Shown: positions 1 through 7,117 of the stretch, one piece after another | Layout of the letters: every line of letters begins with the position of its first letter | Position numbering within the stretch: the stretch's first letter is position 1 | Source: a virus | DNA: 35,873 bases | Direction: 5' to 3' (one strand) | IMG/VR virus record: IMGVR_UViG_3300043429_000072 | Span: 1 to 35,873 of that record | Notes under the pieces: model-generated | The model's input: the letters and a program-made list of their open reading frames with translations, nothing else | The model's database searches: none | Told to the model about the DNA's origin: nothing | Position numbers and translations under genes: made by a program

Positions 1-1265
1 TAAATATCAAGCCTGAGTTCTTGACTCAGAGTGAACGTTATACCGTCATGGAGAACTACAACTTTATCGATGAGTATCGTGACTGGGCAACCAGTAAAAC
101 AGATGGTGCTATCGCTTACCAGAATGCATCCGCTTGGACACTGCTTTCATGCGTGTTCTCGGATGTTGGCTATGCTGTGCCAAAGTTCGGCAGAATGGGC
201 TTGAACCTATGGTTCATGGTGCTTGGTGAGACAACACTTACTCGTAAGTCAACCAGCCGTAACCTGATGCTTCGTGCTGTACGCCAGTATGAGAAGTTCT
301 CAGGCTACCAGATTGACATCGGTTCGGATGCAACACCAGAAGGTCTTACATCAATCCTAGCAGAGCGTGATGGTCAGACATCATTGCTTCACCGAGATGA
401 AGTCCAGGGTATGTTCAAGGACTTTATCAACAAGACCTACATGGCATCTGCAGCGGAACGCTTTACCGAATTGTACGATGGGCATGTTCCAGTAACTATC
501 CGTTCATCAAAGGGCAAAACTCAGACTGAGCGAGCAACGACTAACTTCATCATGTACCTAATGGGTATCACGAGCAAGACTGCCGATGTTCTCACAACTG
601 AGTATTTCCGTTCTGGTTTCTTGGCACGTTTCATCTACGTCACCGCACCTACTCCTCCTCGCACAAGAGAGTCTGAGGACATTCAGCAGGCTGAGGAATA
701 TGAAGTAGTAGTTCGTGATGAGCAACTAGAGCACATGATGAAGTCACTATCTGAATCGGTAATGTGGTGGCAGAAGAAGGGCGTTAACGGACCGGTTCCA
801 GTTCGCCTAAGCCAGCCAGCACTAGAGCGATTCAACCAGTTCAAGTGGGAGATGGGTAACTTTGCCGAGACTCACCCAGAGAAGGAATCAATTGAACCAT
901 CTCGCCAGCGTTTGGCATTGTCAGTTTGGAAGTGTGCGGTATTGCTTGCAATGTATGACAAGTCAGAAGAAGTGCAACTACGACACCTACTAACTGCAAT
1001 CATGTATTCAGAAGAGTGGTTCTGGAACCTAACTCAGATGGCAGGAGCAATCTCTGCATCCGAATGGCAGCGAGATGTTGACCGTCTTGAGACACTCATC
1101 ATGGACAAGGGTGGCCGAATCAGATACGAAGAGGCCTACAAGAAGTTCAACAACAAGCGTAAGCGTGAGTTCGATGAGATGGTTCAAGCACTTCACTCTC
1201 AGGCTAGGGCGCAGATAGTTGTAGAAGAACGTAAGACATATTTGGAGGTGATTGTAAATGGATAG
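1..1265 (+). CDS. DUF3987-type helicase/primase ATPase, 5' truncated
   Basis: The reading frame is open from base 3, so the true start lies outside the window; the first possible internal start is TTG at 21. Counting from that TTG, a degenerate P-loop, GETTLTRKST, lies at residues 69-78, with Arg where a Walker A motif has Gly. An acidic DEVQG stretch follows at 126-130, and FRSGFLARF at 196-204 resembles the arginine-bearing segment of DUF3987 proteins. Such proteins act as superfamily-3/4-like helicase domains, often behind a primase domain, in phage and plasmid replication. The missing N-terminus may hold a primase module. It overlaps the next gene by 8 bases, and the downstream resolvase and exonuclease fit a replication operon. 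The family call is by motif and context only. Confidence 0.7.
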   Translation, partial: NIKPEFLTQSERYTVMENYNFIDEYRDWATSKTDGAIAYQNASAWTLLSCVFSDVGYAVPKFGRMGLNLWFMVLGETTLTRKSTSRNLMLRAVRQYEKFSGYQIDIGSDATPEGLTSILAERDGQTSLLHRDEVQGMFKDFINKTYMASAAERFTELYDGHVPVTIRSSKGKTQTERATTNFIMYLMGITSKTADVLTTEYFRSGFLARFIYVTAPTPPRTRESEDIQQAEEYEVVVRDEQLEHMMKSLSESVMWWQKKGVNGPVPVRLSQPALERFNQFKWEMGNFAETHPEKESIEPSRQRLALSVWKCAVLLAMYDKSEEVQLRHLLTAIMYSEEWFWNLTQMAGAISASEWQRDVDRLETLIMDKGGRIRYEEAYKKFNNKRKREFDEMVQALHSQARAQIVVEERKTYLEVIVNG

Positions 1266-1659
1266 ACTGCAAGAGATTAAGATTGCCGAGGCATTGAACT
1301 CTGCAATTTGGCTTCGTGACAATCACGAAATGCTAAATGATATCGAACTAGTTGCTCAGATAGTTGTTCTTGGTAACTTTAAGGTATTTTCTAGCAGGCA
1401 GATATCTGCAATTGTCAATGGTAAAGTATCGCATAGCGTTATTACAAAACTAATTGGAAAGACTGATAAGACTGGAGGTAATCTAAATGCTGGAACTCTT
1501 GATATACTTCGTAATATCCTTCTCAATCGTGCTGATGATGGCACTGATTACAAACTCATCGCTACTGCTGTTGGTATGGGTACATCTCAAGGGATGGTAT
1601 CAAAGCTTACTGGAGTACCGCAAGGCTCGATTAGCAAGAAAATAAGGAGTAGCAAATGA
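1258..1659 (+). CDS. Small putative DNA-binding protein
   Basis: This 133-residue protein is not assignable to a family by eye. Two segments look like helix-turn-helix units: one around residues 46-66 (SSRQISAIVNGKVSHSVITK) and one near the C-terminus (MVSKLTGVPQGSISKKIR), which reads like a recognition helix for sequence-specific binding. It starts inside the end of the helicase gene behind a GGAGG-like site (ttggagg), so the two are translationally coupled. A role in regulating or assisting replication is plausible from context but unproven. Confidence 0.6.
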   Translation: MDRLQEIKIAEALNSAIWLRDNHEMLNDIELVAQIVVLGNFKVFSSRQISAIVNGKVSHSVITKLIGKTDKTGGNLNAGTLDILRNILLNRADDGTDYKLIATAVGMGTSQGMVSKLTGVPQGSISKKIRSSK

Positions 1660-1874
1660 CATTAGGTGAATGGCTTGAGATTGGTATTGCTAATAAGTGG
1701 TGTGGCCCAGCAATTTGCTACACGCATGATGGCCTGCCAACGTCACGAGAAGAGGACCTAGAGTTTGAGGAGGGTGACCCATGCATTCATATTGCAAGAC
1801 TTTATGAGTCACCAGAGCAGGCCTTGGATATTGAGGAGAACCACTCTCCTAGCATCTGGAGGAAGAATGGTTAA
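1656..1874 (+). CDS. Conserved small actinophage protein, unknown function
   Basis: The product has 72 residues and is acidic. It has the pattern MTLGEWLEIG near the N-terminus, then CYTHDGLPT and EEGDPCIHI, which I recognise from many actinophage genomes as a conserved uncharacterised protein. Two Cys residues lie in the first 21 residues and one more in DPC. The start overlaps the preceding stop by 4 bases behind an AAGGAG site, and the end overlaps the next gene by 8 bases, so it is in the same operon. No function is claimed. Confidence 0.75.
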   Translation: MTLGEWLEIGIANKWCGPAICYTHDGLPTSREEDLEFEEGDPCIHIARLYESPEQALDIEENHSPSIWRKNG

Positions 1875-2058
1875 TCTACTAGACCGCAAGGCAAAATTCG
1901 ACTCTGTAAAGTATGACCTAAAAGCAGTTCAGTTCCATATGCAAAGATACGACAATGGGTCAGTAGATGTTTTGGCAAAGCAATGCTTTCAATATTGGCA
2001 GCAGTTGAAGAACAATCCAAAGTATAAGGCATTGACCGAGAAGATGGAGGCAGAGTAA
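1867..2058 (+). CDS. Small hypothetical protein
   Basis: I take the ATG at 1867 as the start because TGGAGGAAG lies just before it. This gives a 63-residue protein; the same frame stays open upstream to 1765, but that region is inside the preceding gene. The protein is charged and probably helical, with a QYWQQLKNNPKYKAL stretch near the C-terminus. No family is recognised. It overlaps its left neighbour by 8 bases, and its stop shares one base with the resolvase start (TAATG), a tight coupling that supports its reality. Confidence 0.65.
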   Translation: MVNLLDRKAKFDSVKYDLKAVQFHMQRYDNGSVDVLAKQCFQYWQQLKNNPKYKALTEKMEAE

Positions 2059-2498
2059 TGGCACTAGTACTGAGCCTTGACCCTGGTGGCACAACCGGAT
2101 ACGCAATAAGTTCTATTGATGACAGTGGACCGATGTACATTGGGCTTAGTGGTCAGGTAAAGAATGGCTTGCAGGGTTTTCTTGACTTTCACTGGGATGT
2201 CCTAGAGGACTATGATTTTGCTAAGATTATTTGCGAATCCTTTACTCTTCGTGAGGGAATTTATGGTGCAGACTTATCACCAGTTTATATTATCGGTGCA
2301 CTTGAGGCACTATATCCAACAACTGAAATTGTCTACCAAGAACCAAAGCTAAAGCCACTGTGTGATGATGACCGACTCAAGAAGCTAAATATCTTTGAGC
2401 CGGGTAAGCCACACAGAAATGATGCAGTACGTCACGCCGTGATATACTTGCGTAATAATAAACACATGCCAACCCTAGAGGCTGGATGGAAGGAGTAA
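2058..2498 (+). CDS. RuvC-like Holliday junction resolvase
   Basis: This is a 146-residue protein of the RNase H-fold resolvase family. The first acidic catalytic residue is D8 in LSLDPGGTTGY, the second is E60 in IICESF, and the C-terminal HRNDAVRHA (residues 119-127) supplies the last acidic position, D122. RuvC-type enzymes nick branched DNA symmetrically; in phages they resolve recombination or replication junctions before packaging. The gene begins at the base where the previous stop ends (TAATG) and is followed one base later by the exonuclease. The length is slightly short for RuvC but normal for phage versions. Confidence 0.88.
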   Translation: MALVLSLDPGGTTGYAISSIDDSGPMYIGLSGQVKNGLQGFLDFHWDVLEDYDFAKIICESFTLREGIYGADLSPVYIIGALEALYPTTEIVYQEPKLKPLCDDDRLKKLNIFEPGKPHRNDAVRHAVIYLRNNKHMPTLEAGWKE

Positions 2499-2499
2499 C

Positions 2500-3231
2500 A
2501 TGAAGGTTCTATTTCTAGACCTGGAAACAAGTCCTAACCTAGCCCACGTATGGGGTCTATGGGACCAGAACGTAGCCATCAATCAGTTAGTGGCATCAAC
2601 AGAAGTAATCTGCTGGGGTGCACGCTGGCTTGGCGAGAAGAAGGTTCACTTTAAATCAGTTCACCACCACGGTAAGAAGGAGATGCTAGATGCGCTTCAC
2701 GAACTTATGGAAGAGGCTGACGTTCTCGTTGGTTGGAACTCACAAGCATTTGATAGTAAGCACATTAAGAGAGAGTTCCTTGAGAACGGTTATCTTCCGC
2801 CTTCACCATATAAAGAACTTGACCTCATGCGAGTGGTGCGGAGTCAGTTCAAATTCCCAAGTAACAAACTTGACTACGTTTCACAAAAGCTTGGGGTCGG
2901 GGCCAAGGTAAAGCACTCTGGTTTCCAGCTATGGATTGACTGCATGGCTGGTAACAAGAAGGCATGGAAAGAGATGAAGGAATATCAGATTCAGGATGTG
3001 AATCTGCTGATTGACCTTTACGATATCCTATTGCCGTGGATTAAGAACGGCCCACACGCCGGTCTACATGATGACATCGATGGCTGCCCTAACTGTGCCT
3101 CAACTAATCTAGAGCGCCGAGGGGTGTCAAGGACAACATCAGCAACTTACCAGCGTTACCAGTGTAAGGATTGCGGTAAGTGGATGCGAGGTGGAAAGCA
3201 GATTGCAAAGACTACTTATAAGCCTATCTAA
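2500..3231 (+). CDS. DnaQ-like 3'-5' exonuclease with C-terminal zinc ribbon
   Basis: The 243-residue protein has the DEDD exonuclease motifs: FLDLETSP (D7, E9) for Exo I, WNSQAFDSKHI (D85) for Exo II, and YQIQDVNLL (Y162, D166) for Exo III, which makes it the DEDDy type. Near the C-terminus CPNC (196-199) and CKDC (222-225) form a likely zinc ribbon for DNA binding. Enzymes of this family remove nucleotides from 3' ends by a two-metal mechanism, for proofreading or repair. It lies in the replication operon right after the resolvase. A polymerase is not present in the window, so whether it proofreads or acts alone cannot be told. Confidence 0.87.
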   Translation: MKVLFLDLETSPNLAHVWGLWDQNVAINQLVASTEVICWGARWLGEKKVHFKSVHHHGKKEMLDALHELMEEADVLVGWNSQAFDSKHIKREFLENGYLPPSPYKELDLMRVVRSQFKFPSNKLDYVSQKLGVGAKVKHSGFQLWIDCMAGNKKAWKEMKEYQIQDVNLLIDLYDILLPWIKNGPHAGLHDDIDGCPNCASTNLERRGVSRTTSATYQRYQCKDCGKWMRGGKQIAKTTYKPI

Positions 3232-3568
3232 TTTTATAGACCGCTTCATCAAGAAGCCGGAACCTGAAGTAAAAGAAGAAGAGTTTAATCTAGGCGGTAA
3301 GCCGGTGGGGTTCTTTATAAATCAAGTTAGAACCCCACTGGAGTACTATGTAGATTCAATCTTTGATGAAGAGGAAAACTACTTTATCAAGGTTCAGTAT
3401 ATGTGCGCCTGCGGTGCTCCGGTGTTCAGGTCCCTTAGCGATGAATACGGCTTCGGCTGTGACCACTGTGACTCCATCTGCAATAGCGAGGAAACCTGCG
3501 AAGAATGCTATAATTTATTTAGTATTGATTTCGGTGCTCCGGGCGGTGAGTTCAATTCCGGTATATGA
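3191..3568 (+). CDS. Small Cys-rich putative zinc-binding protein
   Basis: The frame starts at a GTG at 3191 inside the exonuclease gene; a TTG at 3203 is an alternative, spaced better behind aggtgg, so the start is uncertain. After a charged linker (KKPEPEVKEEE) the protein has a Cys-rich half with CAC, CDHC, a single C and CEEC, enough for two zinc sites. It overlaps the following zinc-ribbon gene by 23 bases in another frame. No enzyme motif is seen. It may be a DNA- or protein-binding adaptor, but function is unknown. Confidence 0.6.
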   Translation: MESRLQRLLISLSNFIDRFIKKPEPEVKEEEFNLGGKPVGFFINQVRTPLEYYVDSIFDEEENYFIKVQYMCACGAPVFRSLSDEYGFGCDHCDSICNSEETCEECYNLFSIDFGAPGGEFNSGI

Positions 3569-3737
3569 ATACAGGTGCCCACTATGTCAAGCAACTTACG
3601 CTGAGACACGTGGCATCACTACACAAGAAGTTATAAAACAATGCGAGAACTGTAAGATTGATTACATTAGGGTATTTAATACCCCTGTAATAACCTTCAA
3701 TGGTTCAGGGTTTTACGCAAATGACAAGAAGGGCTAA
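3546..3737 (+). CDS. FmdB-like zinc ribbon protein
   Basis: I place the start at GTG 3546, giving 63 residues that begin MSSIPVYEYRCPLC. PVYEYRCPLC followed by CENC about 23 residues later is the signature of the FmdB zinc-ribbon family, whose N-terminus is normally M-P-x-Y-E-Y. The frame is open further upstream, but that part reads as non-protein-like sequence antisense in character to the previous gene. The C-terminal end (FNGSGFYANDKKG) matches the usual tail of the family. The role in phages is unknown; the fold suggests nucleic acid binding. Confidence 0.75.
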   Translation: MSSIPVYEYRCPLCQATYAETRGITTQEVIKQCENCKIDYIRVFNTPVITFNGSGFYANDKKG

Positions 3738-3738
3738 T

Positions 3739-4254
3739 ATGCCATATTACATTAGCAAAACACAAGAGGGTTGTAAAAACCGATGGGCTGTTATTGATGC
3801 AGCTAAGGACATAAAGGGCTGCCATGGAACTAAGGAGCAGGCAATCGCACAAATGGTTGCTATCTCTATAGCAGAGAAGGTCGAGCCAGGTGGGACTTGG
3901 CCAGGCGACAAGAAGAAAGAGTCGCTGGCTATTGCAGAGGCTGATTCGTATGACCCACCAGCTGGAGTTGTCGCTGCTGCAAAACGAGCACTAGTTTGGA
4001 TTGCAGAAGGTAAGGCTGGGTCTGGATTTACAGATGTTGGTCGTAGGCGTGCAAGTCAACTCGCATCAGGTGCTGCAGTTAGTCGTGAAGTTGTTGGCCG
4101 AATGAAGTCTTACTTTGCTCGTCACGCAGTAGACAAGCAGGCAACTGGATTTAGCTCAGGCGAAGAAGGCTTCCCAACTCCGGGTCGTGTTGCTTGGGAT
4201 GCATGGGGCGGAGACGCTGGCAAATCTTGGGTTGACAACATCAAGTTAGATTAA
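3739..4254 (+). CDS. Conserved phage protein with ARHxVDK/GRVAWDxWGGD motif
   Basis: The ATG at 3739, two bases after the preceding stop and behind AAGAAGGG, gives 171 residues. The N-terminal part (MPYYISKTQEGCKNRWAVID, then CHGTKEQAIAQMVA) is one conserved module. The C-terminal part has GRRRASQLASG, then YFARHAVDK, GEEGFPTPGRVAWDAWGGD. Both halves are familiar from many phages, where they can occur near or fused to head proteins; here the gene sits far from the head genes, in the DNA metabolism operon. The biochemical function is not known to me. The strongly conserved Arg, His, Asp and Trp residues suggest a defined binding or catalytic site. Confidence 0.7.
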   Translation: MPYYISKTQEGCKNRWAVIDAAKDIKGCHGTKEQAIAQMVAISIAEKVEPGGTWPGDKKKESLAIAEADSYDPPAGVVAAAKRALVWIAEGKAGSGFTDVGRRRASQLASGAAVSREVVGRMKSYFARHAVDKQATGFSSGEEGFPTPGRVAWDAWGGDAGKSWVDNIKLD

Positions 4255-4263
4255 GGAAAATAA

Positions 4264-4689
4264 ATGGGCAAACATGTATTAGATGACTACAATTTAAATA
4301 CGATTCACAACCACCTGGATGAGGTGACTGAAGAAATCAATCGTAAGTTAGAGATTCAGAATATCATTCAGTCAATTAAGAATCATCCAGCAGGCAAGCA
4401 AGTTCCAATTGTGCCATTTGATGAAATGGTTTATAAGTATTTTGGAGATAGCGCAGACCTGCTACTTCGTAAACACAGGGACTATGGTGCAAAGAATATC
4501 TCTTGGTCACCAGGTGGTCCACTAAACGGATTGCGTGTACGAATGTGGGATAAGATGGCTCGCATCAATAATCTAATTGAATCAGGTGCAACACCAGAAA
4601 ATGAATCATTGAAGGATTCCTTTCAGGACCTAGCAAATTACTCGATAATCGCAATGCTGGTCCTAGATGGCAAGTGGCCTAAGGAATAG
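4264..4689 (+). CDS. Nmad1/DUF1599-like nucleotide-associated protein
   Basis: This 141-residue, all-helical-looking protein has HRDYGAKN at 71-78, RVRMWDKMARI at 91-101 and NESLKDSFQDLANY at 113-126. That spacing fits the DUF1599 family, also called nucleotide modification associated domain 1, thought to act on nucleotides or modified bases in phages. It starts 9 bases after the previous stop behind AAGGAAA and is the last gene of the rightward operon, directly before a bidirectional terminator. No other base-modification enzyme is visible here, so a link to modified DNA is only a possibility. The family call rests on motif memory. Confidence 0.68.
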   Translation: MGKHVLDDYNLNTIHNHLDEVTEEINRKLEIQNIIQSIKNHPAGKQVPIVPFDEMVYKYFGDSADLLLRKHRDYGAKNISWSPGGPLNGLRVRMWDKMARINNLIESGATPENESLKDSFQDLANYSIIAMLVLDGKWPKE

Positions 4690-4700
4690 TCTGGATAAAG

Positions 4701-4740
4701 CAAAACCCGGTAGTCACCTCTGCTACCGGGTTTTGTCTTG
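4701..4740. terminator. Bidirectional intrinsic terminator between convergent operons
   Basis: A perfect 12-base inverted repeat, AAAACCCGGTAG (4702-4713) and its complement (4723-4734), encloses a 9-base loop. It has T-rich sequence after it on the plus strand and a run of T on the minus strand from the AAAA. It lies in the 59 bases between the stop of the rightward operon and the stop of the leftward lysis genes, so it can end both. Confidence 0.92.
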
Positions 4741-4748
4741 TCGGGTAA

Positions 4749-4988
4749 TTACGGCATGAAAGCTGAAATAGCTGATACTAGAACTGCAAGAACTGCAATT
4801 GCAATAGCAACCTTATTACTCTTATCGTCACGCTGAGTCTTTAGTTCCTTGACATCGAGCTCGATTTCATTAATACGGATATCCTGGGCATCGAATTTCT
4901 TTTCCATACGTTCTTGAGATTCACGCATATTGCGAACGCTCTCCTCAATCCTTCCAAGGGTTACATAAAGCTCTGGTGACTCTGACAT
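4749..4988 (-). CDS. Holin-like membrane protein with coiled coil and one C-terminal TM
   Basis: The product has 79 residues. Residues about 8-52 are heptad-rich and charged (a likely coiled coil) and residues 60-78 (VAIAIAVLAVLVSAISAFM) form one membrane span. The order, soluble coiled coil then C-terminal TM, is typical of small phage lysis proteins next to a holin. Its start overlaps by one base the end of the two-TM holin candidate, so they are coupled. It may be a second holin, an antiholin or a holin partner. It is the last gene of the leftward operon. Confidence 0.7.
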   Translation of the reverse strand: MSESPELYVTLGRIEESVRNMRESQERMEKKFDAQDIRINEIELDVKELKTQRDDKSNKVAIAIAVLAVLVSAISAFMP

Positions 4989-5251
4989 TAGATTTCTTCG
5001 CTGCCCTTTTCATCTTTTGGCTCATGCTTGTCAGCAATTCTACCAAATGTACGGTTAATTTCATCGATGTCAATCTTGCCATCTGCAAGGTAAGAGCGTG
5101 AAAGTTCCTGAGATACATCAATAATACCCGCAATAGCAGCCAATGCAGCTACCTTCCAGGTGTCAACCTCAATCACTACACCACCAACAAAGATACCAGA
5201 GACCTTCAGGATGATTACGGCGAATGTACGGCGGATGATATCAAAAATCAT
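4988..5251 (-). CDS. Holin
   Basis: This 87-residue protein has two hydrophobic segments, roughly 8-28 (TFAVIILKVSGIFVGGVVI) and 32-47, followed by a charged tail. The N-terminal half, with KVSGIFVGGVV, resembles holins of actinophages. Holins form lesions in the cytoplasmic membrane at a set time so that the endolysin can reach the peptidoglycan. The gene lies directly after the endolysin gene and before a one-TM lysis protein, the usual lysis cassette order. The gap to the endolysin stop is 49 bases. Confidence 0.75.
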   Translation of the reverse strand: MIFDIIRRTFAVIILKVSGIFVGGVVIEVDTWKVAALAAIAGIIDVSQELSRSYLADGKIDIDEINRTFGRIADKHEPKDEKGSEEI

Positions 5252-5300
5252 GTTATACCAATCTCGCCCACTGTGTATTATAGAATCTATTTTATCTTAT

Positions 5301-6119
5301 CTAGTAAAGTTTAATTACGTCACCAGGATGTAGAGCTTTATTTGAATTAAGCTCCTGAAGCTTTTTAACGCAGTCAAGCTGGCTCTTGCCTGCCACGGGG
5401 TGGGCCTGAGCGATTGCCCAGTATGAGTCACCTGGCTTTACTGTGTAAGTCTTCCCTGGAGCGGCCTGTGGCTTCTCAAGCACTGCTACTGGAGCTACTT
5501 TAGCAGCGGCCTTGGCCTCAAGGCGCTTTGCTTCTAGTGCATCCGCCTCCGCCTCGGTGTGGTTAGGTGCAGGTGCAACTGGGTCGTTCTCGGTTGCTAC
5601 ATCTGCAGCGGTTGCCGCAATTGCCTGAAGTTTAATTGCAGCAGACATAAACTTGATTGGCTCAACATAGTTCTTGCCGTTTGCATCCCAGATGTGCTGC
5701 TTGCCTTTGCGAAGCTCCCAGTGTAGGTGAACACCAGTAGACATACCGGTAGTTCCCATCTTGCCAAGAACGGTTCCAGCCTCAATCTTCTGGCCAGCCT
5801 TGACCTTTAGTGAGCCCTTCTGCATGTGAGCATACAGAGATGTGTACCATTCTCCATTAATTTTGTGAAGCAGCACAACATAGTAGCCAAAGCCATCTGG
5901 CTCGCCATTTGCTTTCTTTAGCTTTGATGGGCCAGCGTGTAGAACCTTTGAGTCGGCAATCGCCTCGATGTAGTGAGGACCTGCACCGATACCAAAAGCG
6001 TCAGTGCCATTGTGATGCTTCTTCTTGCCAGTTACTGGGTGAACTCGCATACCCATGTATGACGAGACCTTCCAGGTCTTGCCTAGTTTGCCGTCAATCG
6101 GCATCTGATAGTTAGCCAT
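5301..6119 (-). CDS. Endolysin: M23 peptidase domain plus LysM
   Basis: The ATG at 6119, sharing one base with the previous stop (TAATG), gives 272 residues; an in-frame start 15 bases further upstream lies inside the preceding gene and is less likely. The M23 metallopeptidase motifs are HNGTD (H36, D40), H98 in YAHMQ and HLHWE (H131, H133), the zinc-binding and catalytic set. A linker rich in Ala, Glu and Pro (about 165-220) leads to a LysM domain at about 223-272 (YTVKPGDSYWAIA) for peptidoglycan binding. It should cut cross-links in host cell wall at lysis. No signal peptide is seen, so export must rely on the neighbouring holin. Confidence 0.9.
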   Translation of the reverse strand: MANYQMPIDGKLGKTWKVSSYMGMRVHPVTGKKKHHNGTDAFGIGAGPHYIEAIADSKVLHAGPSKLKKANGEPDGFGYYVVLLHKINGEWYTSLYAHMQKGSLKVKAGQKIEAGTVLGKMGTTGMSTGVHLHWELRKGKQHIWDANGKNYVEPIKFMSAAIKLQAIAATAADVATENDPVAPAPNHTEAEADALEAKRLEAKAAAKVAPVAVLEKPQAAPGKTYTVKPGDSYWAIAQAHPVAGKSQLDCVKKLQELNSNKALHPGDVIKLY

Positions 6120-6493
6120 TATTTTGCCATCCAATGTAATTTGAGCGATTCCGCTGTGGAGCCATCTAGTCTATAAACACGTGCCACAAAGCTGCTTAGG
6201 CTAGGGCTTCCATACACAGTGGCAACATAAGATGAGTTGCCCTGGACCGCAAGATTAATAACCGGAGCAGATAGGAATGCAGTTGGAAAGGTCACGGTCA
6301 CAGTAACAGAACCGTCTGCTGCTGCTGGACCAGTAAAGGTCTGGACACCATACTTAATGGTAGACCCAGCGCCACCAGTGACTTCATTAATTGCAGTGTT
6401 TACTGAGTTTGCCAGATTTGCGAAATGAGTTTCGAGTGGGGCTATGTTGTCTCCCGATGTCGGGTAGATAATGCCGTTAGAAGTAGTTGCCAT
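6119..6493 (-). CDS. Small tail fibre-like / minor tail protein
   Basis: The 124-residue product begins with an MATTSNGIIYPTSGD module seen in phage fibre proteins. It ends with a beta-rich domain containing VTVTFPTAFLSAPVINL, a pattern typical of receptor-binding or fibre C-terminal domains. It lies after the minor tail genes and is coupled by one base to the endolysin. A tip or fibre protein is the best reading; the exact position in the virion cannot be told. Confidence 0.6.
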   Translation of the reverse strand: MATTSNGIIYPTSGDNIAPLETHFANLANSVNTAINEVTGGAGSTIKYGVQTFTGPAAADGSVTVTVTFPTAFLSAPVINLAVQGNSSYVATVYGSPSLSSFVARVYRLDGSTAESLKLHWMAK

Positions 6494-6514
6494 TATACTA
6501 TTATACCTTATCTT

Positions 6515-7117
6515 TTAGAGTACTAGCCAGGTCACAGAAGCGGAAATCTGGACCTTATATGATGACGCAGCCAGACTCGCAGCCTTAGTTACCAATGTAT
6601 CTACTGTAAATGTAGAACCTGGAGTGAATGAGCGTGAAAATACTTGAACCGCAGTTGTTGGCTGGTTATCCGAATAGGTGCTGATATCGTTTGATGATAT
6701 TGCACCACCCTGGTCCTGAGATGCAGTACCGGAAATAGATACATTCATCGTGCCAACAATTGGAGATGTAGTTTGATTTGTTGTCTTAGAAATAACAACA
6801 CCAGTGCACGTCACACGGGCATAGTTAGCCCATGATGGCTTTGTGAAAGTTAGCGATGCTAGGCTTTGATTGCTCTTTGAGCCATCTGCCCCAGAAACTG
6901 ATACGGTTAGCGATTGGGTCTCAGTGGCTTGAGCGCTGTTTACAACGGCAACCGTTGTCTGGTCAAGACGGTTTGCAGAGTTAGCAATTGATTTATCTCT
7001 TGCTCGGTTATTGACCTTCTCTGCAGCAATATAAGCCTCGGCTGATTCCATTCGCTTTTGAATCTCACGACCCCAGGGCTGGGCTGCAGCTGGCAGATTG
7101 CTAATTGGTAATGTCAT
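6515..7117 (-). CDS. Minor tail protein
   Basis: The 200-residue protein has a helical N-terminus with Arg/Glu-rich heptads (residues about 15-50), then a Thr/Ser/Val-rich beta domain to the end. This N-terminal anchor plus beta domain is the layout of small baseplate or tail-tip proteins. The start shares one base with the stop of the preceding minor tail gene (7117). No enzyme motif is seen. The call rests on position and composition. Confidence 0.6.
   Translation of the reverse strand: MTLPISNLPAAAQPWGREIQKRMESAEAYIAAEKVNNRARDKSIANSANRLDQTTVAVVNSAQATETQSLTVSVSGADGSKSNQSLASLTFTKPSWANYARVTCTGVVISKTTNQTTSPIVGTMNVSISGTASQDQGGAISSNDISTYSDNQPTTAVQVFSRSFTPGSTFTVDTLVTKAASLAASSYKVQISASVTWLVL

Noticed and set aside
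1029-1322. 97-codon minus-strand frame opposite the end of the helicase gene
   Set aside because: It has no ribosome site, overlaps well-supported genes and has a product without recognisable pattern.
6493-6510. TATAAT box on the minus strand before the 6119-6493 gene
   Set aside because: Transcription would start at the ATG itself, leaving no leader, and there is no -35; a chance match in an AT-rich gap is more likely.
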